Positions 32,625 through 44,254 of a stretch of DNA of 64,000 nt are shown here, piece after piece. Source of the stretch: Hevea brasiliensis (lineage: Eukaryota > Streptophyta > Magnoliopsida > Malpighiales > Euphorbiaceae); the NCBI RefSeq assembly GCF_030052815.1, contig NC_079507.1:59337119-59401118 (forward strand), written 5' to 3'. A program made the translations under genes and the position numbers. Position 1 is the first letter of the stretch, and each line of letters opens with the position of its first letter. The notes under the pieces are model-generated. The model searched no databases. It was given only the letters and a program-made list of their open reading frames with translations, and was not told the DNA's origin.

Positions 32625-33837
32625 CATGAAAAAAAAAATAGTACTATATATGAATGCATGAGAAAGTAGTTACTAACCATTGAAGGTGGGAATTAATTGA
32701 CACTACTAGCTAGTCACAGCAAGGGATTTTCCTTTGCAGAATTGATGCTTCAATGCTTGTCTAGACAGGCACCATTGTCTACTTAATTGATGGGATAATG
32801 GATGCATGAATATAACGATTAAATTATGTCATAATGATGACAAAAATATGAAAAACAAATTGACAAGTGTAAATAAACAACCTTCCCATGATCCATCATT
32901 AAATTTGATTTTCTTTTATCATTTTGTCCTTTCAAATTTGGGCAACATTAATTAAAAAAAAAATGCCAAATTTTCTTCACCATTAGTGGCAGTAGTCACA
33001 TGGTCTAGATAGCCCTTCCTTCAAGTCATTCTATGCCTCCCTATTCTATCACGCAATCTTTATAGTCATCAACGGCCACCAACCCTTTACTTTGTCAAAA
33101 GACCAACTTGCCTGGCAAGGTGATTTAGTTAGGAGCGTGATGATTGCCACTGTAATAATGAGATTAGAGACGCGTACGCTAGGAAAATTAGGAGTGGAGT
33201 CCAACCGCAGGCTGCCAAACTTCCTTTGATGACATGACACATATGACCCACCAAACCATGTGTAAGCATTCTGGTAATTGGGTCCCTCAATTTGGTGAAA
33301 CCGAAGTTGATCTCAAAAAGAATGTACCATTCTGACATATTCTGATCACAATCCCAGTTTTTTTCTGACAACTAGCTAGATGATTGAAATCTCCAATTGC
33401 TAATTTGGTATTGGTCCCTCTTCTTTTCATTTCACTTCTAGTTGATTATTACTGGGTCCTTGCTTTAAGCGTTGGACACATGTCACATGCCCATTAATCC
33501 ATATTTATTTACTTTTTTTTCCTTCTCACTCTCATGTGCATGATCATGGGCCATTTACCATTTTTTTTATTTTCTCTGACTTTGGCATTTTTGGTTGGCT
33601 TTGGCTCATGGTCTCTGTCTCCATGTGCTGACTCTTTTTTTCAATGGAAGCATCTAATGCTTCTTAATTGGCATATGCAATGTGATAAAAGTACCCATTA
33701 TGATTTATTAACTATAATTATTAATGAACATTATCTTCTCAAAATGGAAGCATCACCATACATATTAATCATGGACAAGTTATTGAATAGATTACTAAAC
33801 CACTAGTTGAAACGTAAAAATCAAACCATCCATCAAA

Positions 33838-33920
33838 AAATTTAAATCCTTTATTCTAAAAGTGCATTCTATGTAAGAAAAAATTTAAACCCTTTATTCT
33901 AAAAGTGCATTCTATGTAAG
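33838..33920 (+). repeat. 43-bp tandem duplication
   Basis: AAATTTAAATCCTTTATTC... at 33838 is repeated from 33881 with a single T/C difference through CTAAAAGTGCATTCTATG. There are two units, intergenic. Confidence 0.9.
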
Positions 33921-34460
33921 CAAAATTAGGACCTGCCTATCCAAAGGACACCGCCCACTAATAGTATGCCTAATTGAAGGTGAAGTTTTTAATGCAGACG
34001 GCAGTGGAAAATATTGATGGGTGATCCATACATCATCATTCAATATATTCTTCTTTCACACATAATTTTTCCTTGTCCTAATTTATTATGTCTGGTCCTA
34101 TGATATATGGCATTATCCAACCTTCAATTTTCCTCAAACCCAGAATCAAGAATTCAAAGAAAATTGATCATAGTTTTTACTCGATTGTCAGTTGCTATAG
34201 AAAAGAGGAAAGAAAGAAAACAGAACGGAAACAGAGTTTCACACACAAAAAGAAAAGAAAAAAAAAAGGATTATTATCAGTGAAAGGGGATGGAGGACTA
34301 AAAAGGATAAGAACAGAAGGCGTGAATTGGAATTATTAGAGAATTCAGAGATAAAAGTAGAAGTACCAAACTAGATCCTAAACGCTTCAACCTTTGGACA
34401 AAAAAATTCCCGTCCTTAGAATCTTCAATCTTCATCTTTTTGAACTTGTTTTGTGGCCCC

Positions 34461-34877
34461 TTAAACCCCATATCTTAGCAAAAAGCCTAACAACCCACAT
34501 CCAACCAAAAACGGCAGCCCCGCCACCGTGGGTCGGTCAGCACCGCCAAAATCATTGTCAATAGGGTACAAGTTCCCCGGTGGACCAGTTATGTAGATGA
34601 ATGATGCTGGAGGCGGAGGGCAGTAGCTTGATGGCGGTTTCTTTGGAGTAGGAGGTGGCAAAGCTGGAGGTGGCAAAGCTGGCGGAGGAGGACACGGTGA
34701 TGGTGGCGGTGGTGGTGGAGGGCTTGAAGTACAGGGAGCACACTTCTGATCAGTCGGGGCGGGGACGGTGTTCTCATCAAGCTTTCTTGAATCCAGGGCT
34801 TGAATTGGCGGAGTAGCAGCAATCAAAAGAAAGAAATTTAGTAGCATCAAGAAGTCTAACAATCTCATTTTTAGCAA
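34461..34877 (-). CDS. small proline-rich secreted protein with CPPPP repeats, probably GPI-anchored
   Basis: A single-exon gene of 138 residues. The N-terminal signal peptide (LLDFLMLLNFFLLIAATPP) probably ends at IQA. A CAPC motif follows, then Pro-rich stretches (SSPPPPPPPSPCPPPP, three ALPPP/ALPPPT units, SSYCPPPPAS), then the conserved FIYITGPPGNLYPID motif of a small hydroxyproline-rich glycoprotein family known in Arabidopsis and other eudicots. The end is hydrophobic (GLPFLVGCGLLGFLL), as in GPI signals, after small residues (FGGAD). An alternative start three codons in (MRLLDF) would also keep the signal peptide. It lies 6.9 kb upstream of the related small protein at 27115-27528 on the same strand. 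The biochemical role is unknown. Confidence 0.8.
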   Translation of the reverse strand: MLKMRLLDFLMLLNFFLLIAATPPIQALDSRKLDENTVPAPTDQKCAPCTSSPPPPPPPSPCPPPPALPPPALPPPTPKKPPSSYCPPPPASFIYITGPPGNLYPIDNDFGGADRPTVAGLPFLVGCGLLGFLLRYGV

Positions 34878-36229
34878 TCGTATTGAGGGCAGAATAGATC
34901 GATGAAGGTTGAAAATAAATTGAACAAATTGTTGTTCTAGTTTCTTGGCTGTGTGGGTAATATTGTGGATTTATCACTTGGCGGAGCGTCTTGAAAGAGA
35001 AGGGTGTGAGTATGACAAATGAGCGAATTAGGTGCGCGTACACTGTCGAGGGCTTAAATGGGTGTGTTTTTCTGGGTTATTTAATTTTTATTTTTGGAAG
35101 GCAAAGTTGAGGGAGTGAAGACTTGTCTACGTGACTTATGCTTAATTTTTTTGATATGCTAGGGTGTTATGCCTTCTTTCATAAGGAAATTCTAATGCAT
35201 GTGGATGTTCCAAATTTGGGTCCCCACCATCTTAATTTAAAACCATTTGATCCTTTAGATTTACACATATGGATGCGTATTTTTATGATCAAATAATCAT
35301 TGTATTTTTATGTGTATCTATCGAAAGAACTACTATATAATTGTATGTATAATTTTAAGGCTCTTCTAACATCACTTCATGAGTACCAATAACATATTAG
35401 TTGAATGGTATAATGTAATTGAATCAAGCCACTCAAATTCTTTAAGAATTTATAATCCTGATGAACAATCCAGTTAAATAATCCTGACGAACATCTAATT
35501 GATGAATTCTTTTTTTTTTTTTTTGGTTTTGAAAACGTTTTAATTTAATAATAAAGTCTTGAATATTTTTTTTATAAGATTGCAACATTAAATAGCTAAG
35601 AGACTACTATAGAATTAATTTCCAATACAAATACACAACTAATATATGAGAAAATCTAATTTATTTTCTCAATGAATATCTTCATTATAAAATAAAGAAT
35701 TTAACTTGTTATAAAATATTAATGGCAACAATAGTTTAATAATAACTGTATATATATATTAAACTTAGGTGAACTAAGTATAATTAAAAAAAATTTGATT
35801 ATTGAGTGAAATTTCTGACCAAATGTTAGGAGTACGTACTCTCAAAAATCTATTTAGAGGTAATGGAGGCACCAGGAATGCATATCAAGTCCTATTATTC
35901 ATCATAATTTAAGTGTGATGACAAATTTATGTTACAAGACTTTATTACTGAAATATTTTATCAATTATCTTAATTTAAATAAAATTTAATAGGTGCAATA
36001 GATATAATATTGTATATGTAAAGTGTAAAATAATCTACTCTCTCATTTTGGAAATCAGATCATGGAAATCTCATCGTATGTATAAAATGATTAATAAAAT
36101 TAACCTTACCATGCAACCATGCCACTTCAAACTGGAAAGAAATAGAATCAAGTGGGGCAGGCTTATAGTAGCAGTTAGCAAGCTGTGTGCATAAGAGAAT
36201 CCTATACCTTTTAATAATAGACCCCATTC

Positions 36230-36278
<49 letters not shown>

Positions 36279-37570
36279 TTCATAGTGAATTAAATGTATA
36301 AATTAACCAAATTAACAACTTTCCTAAAGAAACAGAATTTTAGACAGCCTATACTAAGATTAATTTTTTCTACTTTCCACATTTAGTGAAAATTCTAAGA
36401 TATGCACATGATTATTGTAAGGGGAAAAATTATTAATAATTAGGACCAAATCTCGTTTACAGCGCAGAACTACATATTAGATTACTTTCGAGCAGTAATA
36501 ATTGGTACCAGGATAATTTGAATTGATTGGAACAGGAATTAATTCTGAAAGGAATACCACTGGGTTGATTTGCCTTCCAGTTCCAGTGGTTTATCTGAGG
36601 TCATCATCAATTGGGGGAAATTTATATCAAAAATTTTAGAAAAAAGAAAAGAGAAGGATACTGCTGCGAAGACTCTGGGTTGAAGAAAATGGGATAAAAG
36701 GTTATGAACACCGAATCCAGAATCATGTATAACTGTAGATGAGTGAATGAGAAGAGAACAGTAAGCATAGGCAGCCACCGACCCACTTTCCTGAAGCATC
36801 TTCCACGTTCCACCCTTTTTCTTGTCGTTTTTTACTCAATTTCCAAGATCTTAATTTTCTTTCAACAACTTTTTGGAACCTTCCTACCCTTTTAAACAAT
36901 ACCTTCTCTTGTTAATTCCCATTCTCATTCTCTATCTCCATGATTGAGGAATAGTGGACCTCCTTTTTTTTATATACTTATCTAATTAAGTGGTTAGTTG
37001 GTGCTCTCTCTCTCCATTAGGCAAAAAAATTACTTAAGCCAGTTGTTTGTTTCTATTAAAAAAAATAGAAATAAAATAGTAAAAATGAAGAAGAATTAAT
37101 TAGAGAAGCATTCAGAATCTGCCACATCTAAATTGCCAGTCTTGATGATCATTTGCAAATATGGACAAGTATTAATTCAGAAATCTACACAAACGGTGTT
37201 GAATGTGGCCAATTTCCAGGCCCAATTGTTGTTAGCTAAACCAAGAAAGCCCAAATTTCAGCGTAACCACTAGTCTAGTGCCCATCGTAACATTTGCGAA
37301 GAGCAGGCACACTCGTGTCTCGAGAAATGCAATCTTTCTCAATTGCTGATCATATTTGACAAACATGTAAAAATGCGAATCCTGATGAACAAAACACCAA
37401 TCCAATTGTCCACACAATCATCTTCCTCCGAAATTGTATCATGACTCAGTATACACAGCTCCGTTCAGTGTCCAAATAAAAAGAGCAAGATCAAACATTC
37501 TTCCTTTTTTCTTCATCTTCAGCTATTCAGAATAAGTTTTCTTGCCAGGAAGAGAAATTAGATCTCTCAG
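34878..37570. other. intergenic DNA, promoter of the 34.5-kb gene at its left edge
   Basis: 34878-35100 is the likely leader and promoter of the minus-strand proline-rich gene. Beyond that the DNA is AT-rich, with a (TA)n run at 36233-36276. Minus-strand ORFs at 36539-36813 (63 and 86 codons, overlapping) show no family signature. Confidence 0.4.
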
Positions 37571-37726
37571 TTACAAAAACTGCTTGTTCCATACATCCCC
37601 CAGCTTTGTACTCCAAGATGTGAACTGCTGGTATCCATAATTGGATTTGAATCGCCCCACCAAGCCCTTTTCTAGGGTCCAAGAGTAGAAGAACCATAGT
37701 ATGGCCAAGAAAATAATGCCTTTCAT
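37571..37726 (-). CDS. 51-codon small ORF with signal-peptide-like start (hypothetical)
   Basis: A short minus-strand frame begins MKGIIFLAILWFFYSW, a positively charged start plus hydrophobic core like a secretion signal or membrane anchor. It continues with a compact polar part containing GLVGRFKSNYGYQQF and ends WNKQFL before TAA. An in-frame TGA lies nine codons upstream, so this ATG is the first available. The composition is more protein-like than most short frames in the AT-rich surroundings. I do not recognise a family, and it could be chance. The fragment of copia gag starts about 150 bp away. Confidence 0.25.
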   Translation of the reverse strand: MKGIIFLAILWFFYSWTLEKGLVGRFKSNYGYQQFTSWSTKLGDVWNKQFL

Positions 37727-37879
37727 CCAATCTCTACATCCTTGCACATCTCATGTCCTCCTTGCCTTCACTGAAAAATCTAGGACTCTAATGGATTTAA
37801 TCCAACTGATTTCAATTTTAAATTATGCTTAATAAAATCTTTAAAAAAAATTCTAGATAAGTATGTGATAACCGATATT

Positions 37880-38472
37880 AATTAACATATTTTCTGTTCC
37901 CATCCTTCTTCTTGGACTGAGCCTTGTAACTACCACTAGCACCAATATTTTCCTTCTTGAAATTCAGTGATTTTGCTACCATAGCCAGTGAGTTATCCAC
38001 ACCATCAACACTAAGAGTACTGACTTCCCTTTGTTTCTCCGGGCTAGGGACCATAGAATATATGCTCTATTCACAAAGGGAAAAGTATCTGGTTCCTGAC
38101 ATGGTCATAGGAGTTATTTAGTCCCACAAGGAACTGAATAACCTTGATATTATTGTCCATTTGCGCTAATTTCTTAGCAGCTCCACAACTACAGATTGGT
38201 AATGAACTCAGACATGTCAATTCGTCTCATAGTTTCTTCAATTTAGTGAAGTCCAGACATATTTCCTTGATTAAAACCACATATCTCTTTATTGATCTAA
38301 TAAAGTTGTCGCCCATTGCTCTCACCGAATCTCGGAGCTAACTCCTCCCATGGATCCTTAGCAGTTTTCACATAAAAAAAAGCCTCAACTATATCCTTTG
38401 AGATTGAATTTAGAATCCAGGAGATGACCATACTGTCCACTTTTAATCATTTCTCACACATTGATAATAAAT
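37880..38472 (-). pseudogene. copia gag, C-terminal half
   Basis: The minus strand reads KVDSMVISWILNSISKDIVE, KDPWEELAPRFGESNGRQLY, KEICGFNQGN, FVNRAYSMV and KQREVSTLSVDGVDNSLAM, the standard UBN2-type copia Gag C-terminal half. Several stops and frame changes interrupt it (for example near 38280, 38170 and 38120), so it is a pseudogene. It ends at DGNRKYVN, where the knuckle should follow. Confidence 0.8.
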
Positions 38473-39873
38473 TGGTATGTGTCCGCAAGTGCACGGGTCC
38501 AGTAGTATAGTTTTAAAAATAATATCGTTCTCACAGGGAATTGTGCTTAAATTGGAAATAAAAGGATAAGGTAATTAGAATGGTAAAATTTAAAGATATT
38601 AAAAATGAAATTTAAAATTTCATATTGGTATTTGAGGTATTTAAACTAAATCAAACAATTAACTAAATTAATTAAAATAGATTACCAAAATTTAAATTGA
38701 AATTGCTATTTATGAAATTTGAAGGAATTAAATCTAAATTCAATAAAAATTAAAGTGACTCTAGAGATAGGATTTCCAATATTGTTTGCATGTGGTTTAT
38801 CCCCAATTTAGCCAAACACATGAGAATTGCAATTTTGAGGGAAATCAATTCTTAGTTCTTTAAAACCTTTTTCAAGCATTTCAAAGTTGGTGTTCATTAA
38901 ATCAAACCCTGTTTTCACGGTATTTCAAACCTAACAAAAACCCAATTAAATTTCTAATTGATTTTGGAAAGTCCCCTTAATCCTCTTAGCTTATCTCTAA
39001 CACCAAGAAAACTAAGTTTATTGCAAGATTATATATCCCAAACATTCACTTTTCAGTCCATCTGTCAAGGATTAAAGCTTAACTTAATGAGGGCCCATTC
39101 ATCAAGCAAGGCAACAAGCTCACAAGCAATAAATCAAAATGCAACAAATCTCATTTAAATGACTAAATCAGTTCAAAACCACAATACAAAATAATATTTA
39201 CAAACCCATCTCTAAAATCTCAAATATCTACTCACAAATAATAGTTTTAAGACAAACCCAAGTGTAGAAATGAATAAATATTAAAAAACTAAGCTAAGGA
39301 ATAGAAAAACCCAGTAGAATGATAAAGTATCAGCTGCTGGAGAGTTGCAGAAATGTCCTCTGCTGCTACTTGCCAAACCAGATGTGCCCTTCTTCCTCTC
39401 CTTTTTTCTTGCCAAAAATCTCTCTCTCTCTTTCTCCTTATGGAAAGAAATAGATAAAGGGGCTTTTATATGGTTCAGAGATCTGCCCTAGAATGGGTAA
39501 AAAGGTAAAAGATTCCAGAGAAAATGAGGTATTAAATCAGAGGAACGAAAATGCTACGTCAGCCATTTTCAGTAAAAACGACATAAGCTGAATCGGTTGT
39601 GTCGCGGGTTGTGTCGCTCTCGGCCTCTTTAACTCAACTTTAAAATTTTTTTGCAATTCAACACTAATTTCTTCCAAATGACTGCTCTAATCAAAATACA
39701 CCAAATTTCTCCAAATTTAACCTACAAAACAAATAAATTCCATAAATTAAACTAAGAAGTGTAAAATTATAAAATTGACTAAATATATGTTAATATCTAC
39801 AGTAATAGCTATGAACAAGGATAAATTATGTGCAAAAATTACACCTAAATGATGAAATAAAATGCATGCATCA
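38473..39873 (-). repeat. 3' LTR of the Athila-type element (1401 bp)
   Basis: In plus orientation it runs TGGTATGTGTCCGCAAGTGC ... AAATGCATGCATCA. It matches the right LTR nearly base for base. It keeps 21 bp (39610-39630, TGTGTCGCTCTCGGCCTCTTT minus one base) that the other LTR has lost. Confidence 0.93.
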
Positions 39874-39888
39874 AATTCCCCCATACTC
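39874..39888 (-). promoter_or_regulatory. polypurine tract of the Athila-type element
   Basis: On the minus strand AGTATGGGGGAATT lies directly before the 3' LTR start, the expected position for plus-strand priming. Confidence 0.8.
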
Positions 39889-41990
39889 AAACTCTTGCTT
39901 GTCCCCAAGCAAAATTTCATTAAAACTCATTTGGAAGGGAATAAAATCAGTCTTTGAAAACACAAAAATCACTAATCCAAACCACCAACTTACCTCTAGC
40001 CACCAACATTCCAAATTCCCACCAGCGAAGCACAAAGAATGAAGCAATCACTCTCAATAATTACAGAATAGCTAAGAATTAACCAATCAACCCAAGCAAC
40101 AAATACCAACCAGCTACAAGAGTCAATTATGCCAAAACAAACCTAAATGAAATAGATAGCCAATGTGTCTCAATTAGATGGTGAGTAATGTATGGAAGAT
40201 TATATTGCAAAATCCATATGCAAGCATAAAAGATCTAACTCCACTAATGTAACAAGCATTTTTCAAAGAATCATTAGGTCTTTTTAAGGGTTGTTATGGG
40301 GTCAAATAGGGTAAAATTGTGGTTAACAAAGAAAGGGAATAAGGCAAACAAAATATGAGAATAATATTAATCATAAAACTCAAAGCGCATCCATTTTTTT
40401 TTTTTAAATCAAGAGGAAAGAAATTCATGATGAATCTCAAGTGCTATCACAATGATTATATAAAGGGACTACTTTTATACTTTTTTATTTTTTTATATTT
40501 TTTTTATATTTTTTTTTATTTTTTAATTTTTTTTTATTTTGTATGTGTCTCTATTTCATGTCACAACCAAAATTACCTTTGGGATATTTTGGTGACCCCT
40601 TTTTTTTATCAACTTTTCACGATTACTCTAGCACTTTTCAAGATGTTTCAATCCTCCAAGTTTTTTTTTTATATCATTATTATTATTATTATTTATGCAC
40701 TTAATTGCTAAAATATTATTCTCATAAATAGGTGGTAGTGTTTAGGTTTTATGGCTAGGTAAATGATTTGGGTTTCAAAGAAATTAGGGAATTAAGGTTC
40801 AAGGGGGTTTGCAAGGGTTGAAATAAAATTAAGGTAGGTTAAGGCTAAATGTGAGGTTTAAAAATATGAAGGAATGCCTAAATCATATTCTTATCAAATG
40901 CAAGTTAAAAATTTCACTTTGAAAGATCTAAGATACTTGTTCTAGGAATGGTGAAACGACAATGACCATTTTCTTCCTTAAAGGCTTATTCAGACACTCA
41001 AAACTCAAAATAACTAATCAGAATCTGCATACCTAGATAAATATATTAATTTTCAGATATTAAGTAAAAGAAAGAATAATGCTTAAGAAAGAATAATGCT
41101 TAAGAAAAAAATAATGCTTAAGACTTTGTACCCAGCTAGAACTTTCATTCCACTAACCATCTAAAGGCAAGTTGGATTGCTTGAATAAGCAGCTTCTGGA
41201 ATTCAAAGACTGGTTTAAAAAATCCAAAAATTTTAAATGAATAAATGGAATGCATGAATGTATGAATGTATAATGAACCTATATGCAACTAAGTACGCAT
41301 AACTAAGTGTATGGAGCTATATGCAGTGTATATATGTGAATATGTACAAGTATGAAGTAATGAATGAGTATATCACTATATGCAAGTGAAAAGGAAAAAT
41401 AATGTTTGCAAAAAATTTACCCTTTCCCCCATACTCAGAATGAACATTGTCCTCAATGTTAAAAGATTGCAAGAAATGGGATAACTATATGTGCAATGGG
41501 TTCTCTCAAATATTGTGCAGAAAGTAGGTGGCTAATATGTGCATAAAGAATTATTACCCTGTGTCATAAGTGGTAGCACAACTTGTGCTGAAAATGACAC
41601 AAGCTGAGATAAGAATTGTTACCTCATTGAAGGTGCAGCCAATTTAATTAAATAAAATTTGGACAACTGTTGCACTCATTACAAAAGAAATAGTGGAATG
41701 GAATCCATTAAAGCAATTAAACTCAAAAGGTTGAAATAGGAAAGTTAAGCTCAAAAATATAACCATCAAGTAAAATTCCGAAGTAGCATATCATAGCAAG
41801 TGAGCAAAGTACTAAAGATTCAAAAAAATATATACTTTATGAGGAACTAAAAAAAATACTGAATAAGCAATGTTTCAAGTAAAGAAAAGCAACACAAGCA
41901 AAATATTAATTAAACAGGCTACTAAAAACATTAATTAATTAAGCAACTAAAATAAAGACATGAGGTATGTAAACTGAAAATAAAAGTTGG
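39889..41990 (-). other. 3' non-coding region of the Athila-type element
   Basis: About 2.1 kb without conserved coding sequence. It includes T-rich simple sequence at 40480-40550, a (TAT)n stretch near 40675-40695, and three direct copies of an AAGAAAGAATAATGCTT-type unit at 41070-41125. A short purine-rich CATACTCAGAATGAACATTG sequence at 41430 echoes the sequence next to the polypurine tract. Confidence 0.5.
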
Positions 41991-43561
41991 TCAGTCATGA
42001 ATGATAACTCCTTTGCCCTTGCCATCTTGTGGAGGTGGTGGTGCTTTTGGTGGTTGCTGTGGAGAAATAATGCTCAAAATGAGTGCCTGGTTAGTTTCTA
42101 TCTGCTCTAGCTTAGCTCGCATGGCTTTCAACTCGTCTTGCATTTCAGCACTTCTATCCAAATATATATCAGCTAAATCCCTTAATGTTTGAAAAGAGAC
42201 ATCTGTCATTTGCCGAAAGGAGTAGATCTCATCACTGAGATTCTCCATAAATGTCAGAAGGGTTGCCATGGAGGGTCCAGAAGCTGTTGATGAAGCAGGT
42301 TGTGCAGCTGGTGGAGCCTGGCGTGGAGGTTGTGCATAAGGCTGCTCAGATGGTTGCTCAGATGATGAGGAGGAGCTAATTGCAGTAGGGGAGCCTGGTG
42401 GTGTTGCTGTTGGTGCCGAAATCTCATAAAGTTATGTAGCCTCATTTTTAATACAAAATTTTTGGTTGGCCAAATGAGGTCCATCCAAATATAGCAAGCC
42501 AGTTGTGACGGCAGCACACTTATGAACTTGAGGGTCAAAACCAAAATAATGTGCAATGGGTGTGACCAAACCTCCAAACACAATCTTACCAGTACCCCTA
42601 GTAGTTTGGCGGAGCACATGACGGCAAAAGTAATAACCAGGTGAAACCTTTTTACTAGTTTTGGCACACTACAAAAAAAATAAGTCATACTGAGACATTG
42701 TACCAACACTAGTTCCTCTTCCTAAAATTGTATTTGCAATTAATCTTTGAAGCAATCGCAAGGAGTGACTCTCAATTTTAGAGGCCTTACTGTGCCCAGG
42801 TTTAAAAACACCTGCTAAGGGTGCTATTTGCTGCTAAAATTCATGCCCATTATAGTCCCTTCTACTGGTAGGCATTTTAATCAAACCATCAGTGGGGAAC
42901 CCGAATATATGATGAAAATCATCCATGGACAATACCCTATCTTGACCGAGGCATCTAAAGTTGATTGTCAAGTTATTATCCAATTCATATTTATGCTTAC
43001 TAGTGGACAGGGAGGCCATGAATTCCTGCACTAGAGTGGGGTAAACCAGTTCCTGTTTATGAACAAATCTCACCCAACCCAAAGCATCCAACAAATTCTG
43101 CATTTCATCATATATATTCAAAGATTTAAGTGTAAACGCATCCAAATATCGAGTCTGAACCATTTCCCTAGTTTCAATTCTTGTCTTATTTTTCTTCATT
43201 TCGGCAGTAGGCAATACCCATTGTTTGGCAGTAGGCACAGATGAAGGAATAGCGAAGTTACCTTTAGATTTCCCTGGGCGCTTTACCGCTGATCTCGGGA
43301 TTCCACGACGAGCACCAGTGCACGGAAGTGGCGTTGGATCGTTAAGGCTGTGGGCTGTTCGGATTTCTTTCTCTTAGTGCCGCCTGTGGTTTTGTGTGGC
43401 TTAATACTCTTTGCTTTCTTCTTCTTGTATGTAGCAATAGGGGCATCACCAGAATGGGTTGCCGACGAGTTAGCATTCATGGGTTGGGTGGGTTGAGGTT
43501 GCGGCGTAGGGTGTGAGGAATGGGGAGGGGAGTTTTCGAAGGAAAGAGGGGAATCGGGCAT
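41991..43561 (-). pseudogene. extra ORF (env position) of the Athila-type element
   Basis: Minus-strand fragments in order: 43561-43283 (Pro/Ser-rich start, then KKKKAKSIKPHK and TKRKK basic segments), 43238-42834 (TRYLDAFTLKSLNIYDEMQN, LGWVRFVHKQE, YPTLVQEFMASL, VLSMDDFHHIFGFP), 42709-42432 (IVFGGLVTPIAHYFGF) and 42269-41991 (helical MATLLTFMENLSDEIYSFRQ, then PPKAPPPPQDGKGKG). The middle is the 'putative plant transposon protein' domain found downstream of pol in Athila elements. Its role is unknown; an envelope function has been suggested for the lineage but not shown. Stops and frameshifts near 43240, 42833 and 42430 break it. Confidence 0.75.
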
Positions 43562-43734
43562 GTCAAAAATGGAAGAGAGGGGCCGAAAAAGAAGAAGAAT
43601 GCGATGAAGTAGAAGAACAAATGAGAAAAATGTTGGTTTGGATCGTGGGTGGCGGAGGTTGCGGCGAAGAGGAGGAGTGGGGTTGTGTCGGAGGTTATGC
43701 CGAGAGGAGGAAGGAAGGAATGGGGTTATAGGGT

Positions 43735-43837
43735 ATGGGTTTGGGTTAGGGAGTAAAAGTGATGGGCTATGGGCTTTGGGCTTTGGTAAAGGCTGTTGGG
43801 TATGGGTTTAGTCTACGGGCCATGGGTTTGGTTTAGT

Positions 43838-43887
<50 letters not shown>

Positions 43888-43930
43888 AAATGGGTTAGTG
43901 GGCTTTTTGGGCTTTGGTTGGTTGCAGGCC
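43735..43930 (+). repeat. G-rich degenerate repeat and (TA)n run
   Basis: The plus strand repeats GGGCTATGGGCTTTGGGCTT-like units with many GGG runs, then (TA)n at 43842-43885, then TGGGCTTTTTGGGCTTTGG. It lies between the env-position ORF and the 74-bp array. Confidence 0.6.
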
Positions 43931-44012
43931 CATTCTAGTGAAGTGGGTTGTCAACCTGCAAAACCAAATAAACGACACAAGTTAGAACACAAGGATAAAG
44001 GTTGTGCTGGAA

Positions 44013-44254
44013 GTTGTGAAATATTCTGCCCAAAATGCGCCCAGTGACCACAAGCGACGACACAACCAAAATCGATTGTACCGCAGGTTGTGAAATATTC
44101 TGCCCAAAATGCGCCCAGTGAACACAAGCGACGACACAACCAAAATCAATTGTGCCACAGGTTGTGAAATATTCTGCCCAAATTGCGCCCAGTGAACACA
44201 AGCGACGACACAACCAAAATCGATTGTGCCGCAGGTTGTGAAATCTGCTACCCA
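44013..44254 (-). repeat. 74-bp tandem array in the Athila-type element
   Basis: Units start at 44013, 44087, 44161 and 44235 (the last is partial) with GTTGTGAAATATTCTGCCC. Each unit also holds ACGACACAACCAAAATC and GATTGTGCCGCAGGTTGTG, so a CACAACC/GGTTGTG inverted repeat recurs in every unit. 74 is not a multiple of three, and the array lies between pol and the extra ORF. Confidence 0.93.

Larger units (their letters stand above)
30872..34460. other. intergenic DNA with microsatellite and short tandem repeat
   Basis: No gene is recognised. It contains a long (AT)n run at 32556-32622 and a 43-bp tandem duplication at 33838-33920. ORFs on both strands at 33049-33371 and 33534-33806 have no domain signature. 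The plus strand at 34195-34280 is A/G-rich (GAAAAGAAAG). Confidence 0.4.

Noticed and set aside
36539..36813. Overlapping minus-strand ORFs (86 and 63 codons)
   Set aside because: No recognisable motif; composition fits chance ORFs in non-coding DNA.
44013..44254. CRISPR-like regularly spaced repeats
   Set aside because: Direct tandem array without unique spacers, inside a plant retrotransposon.
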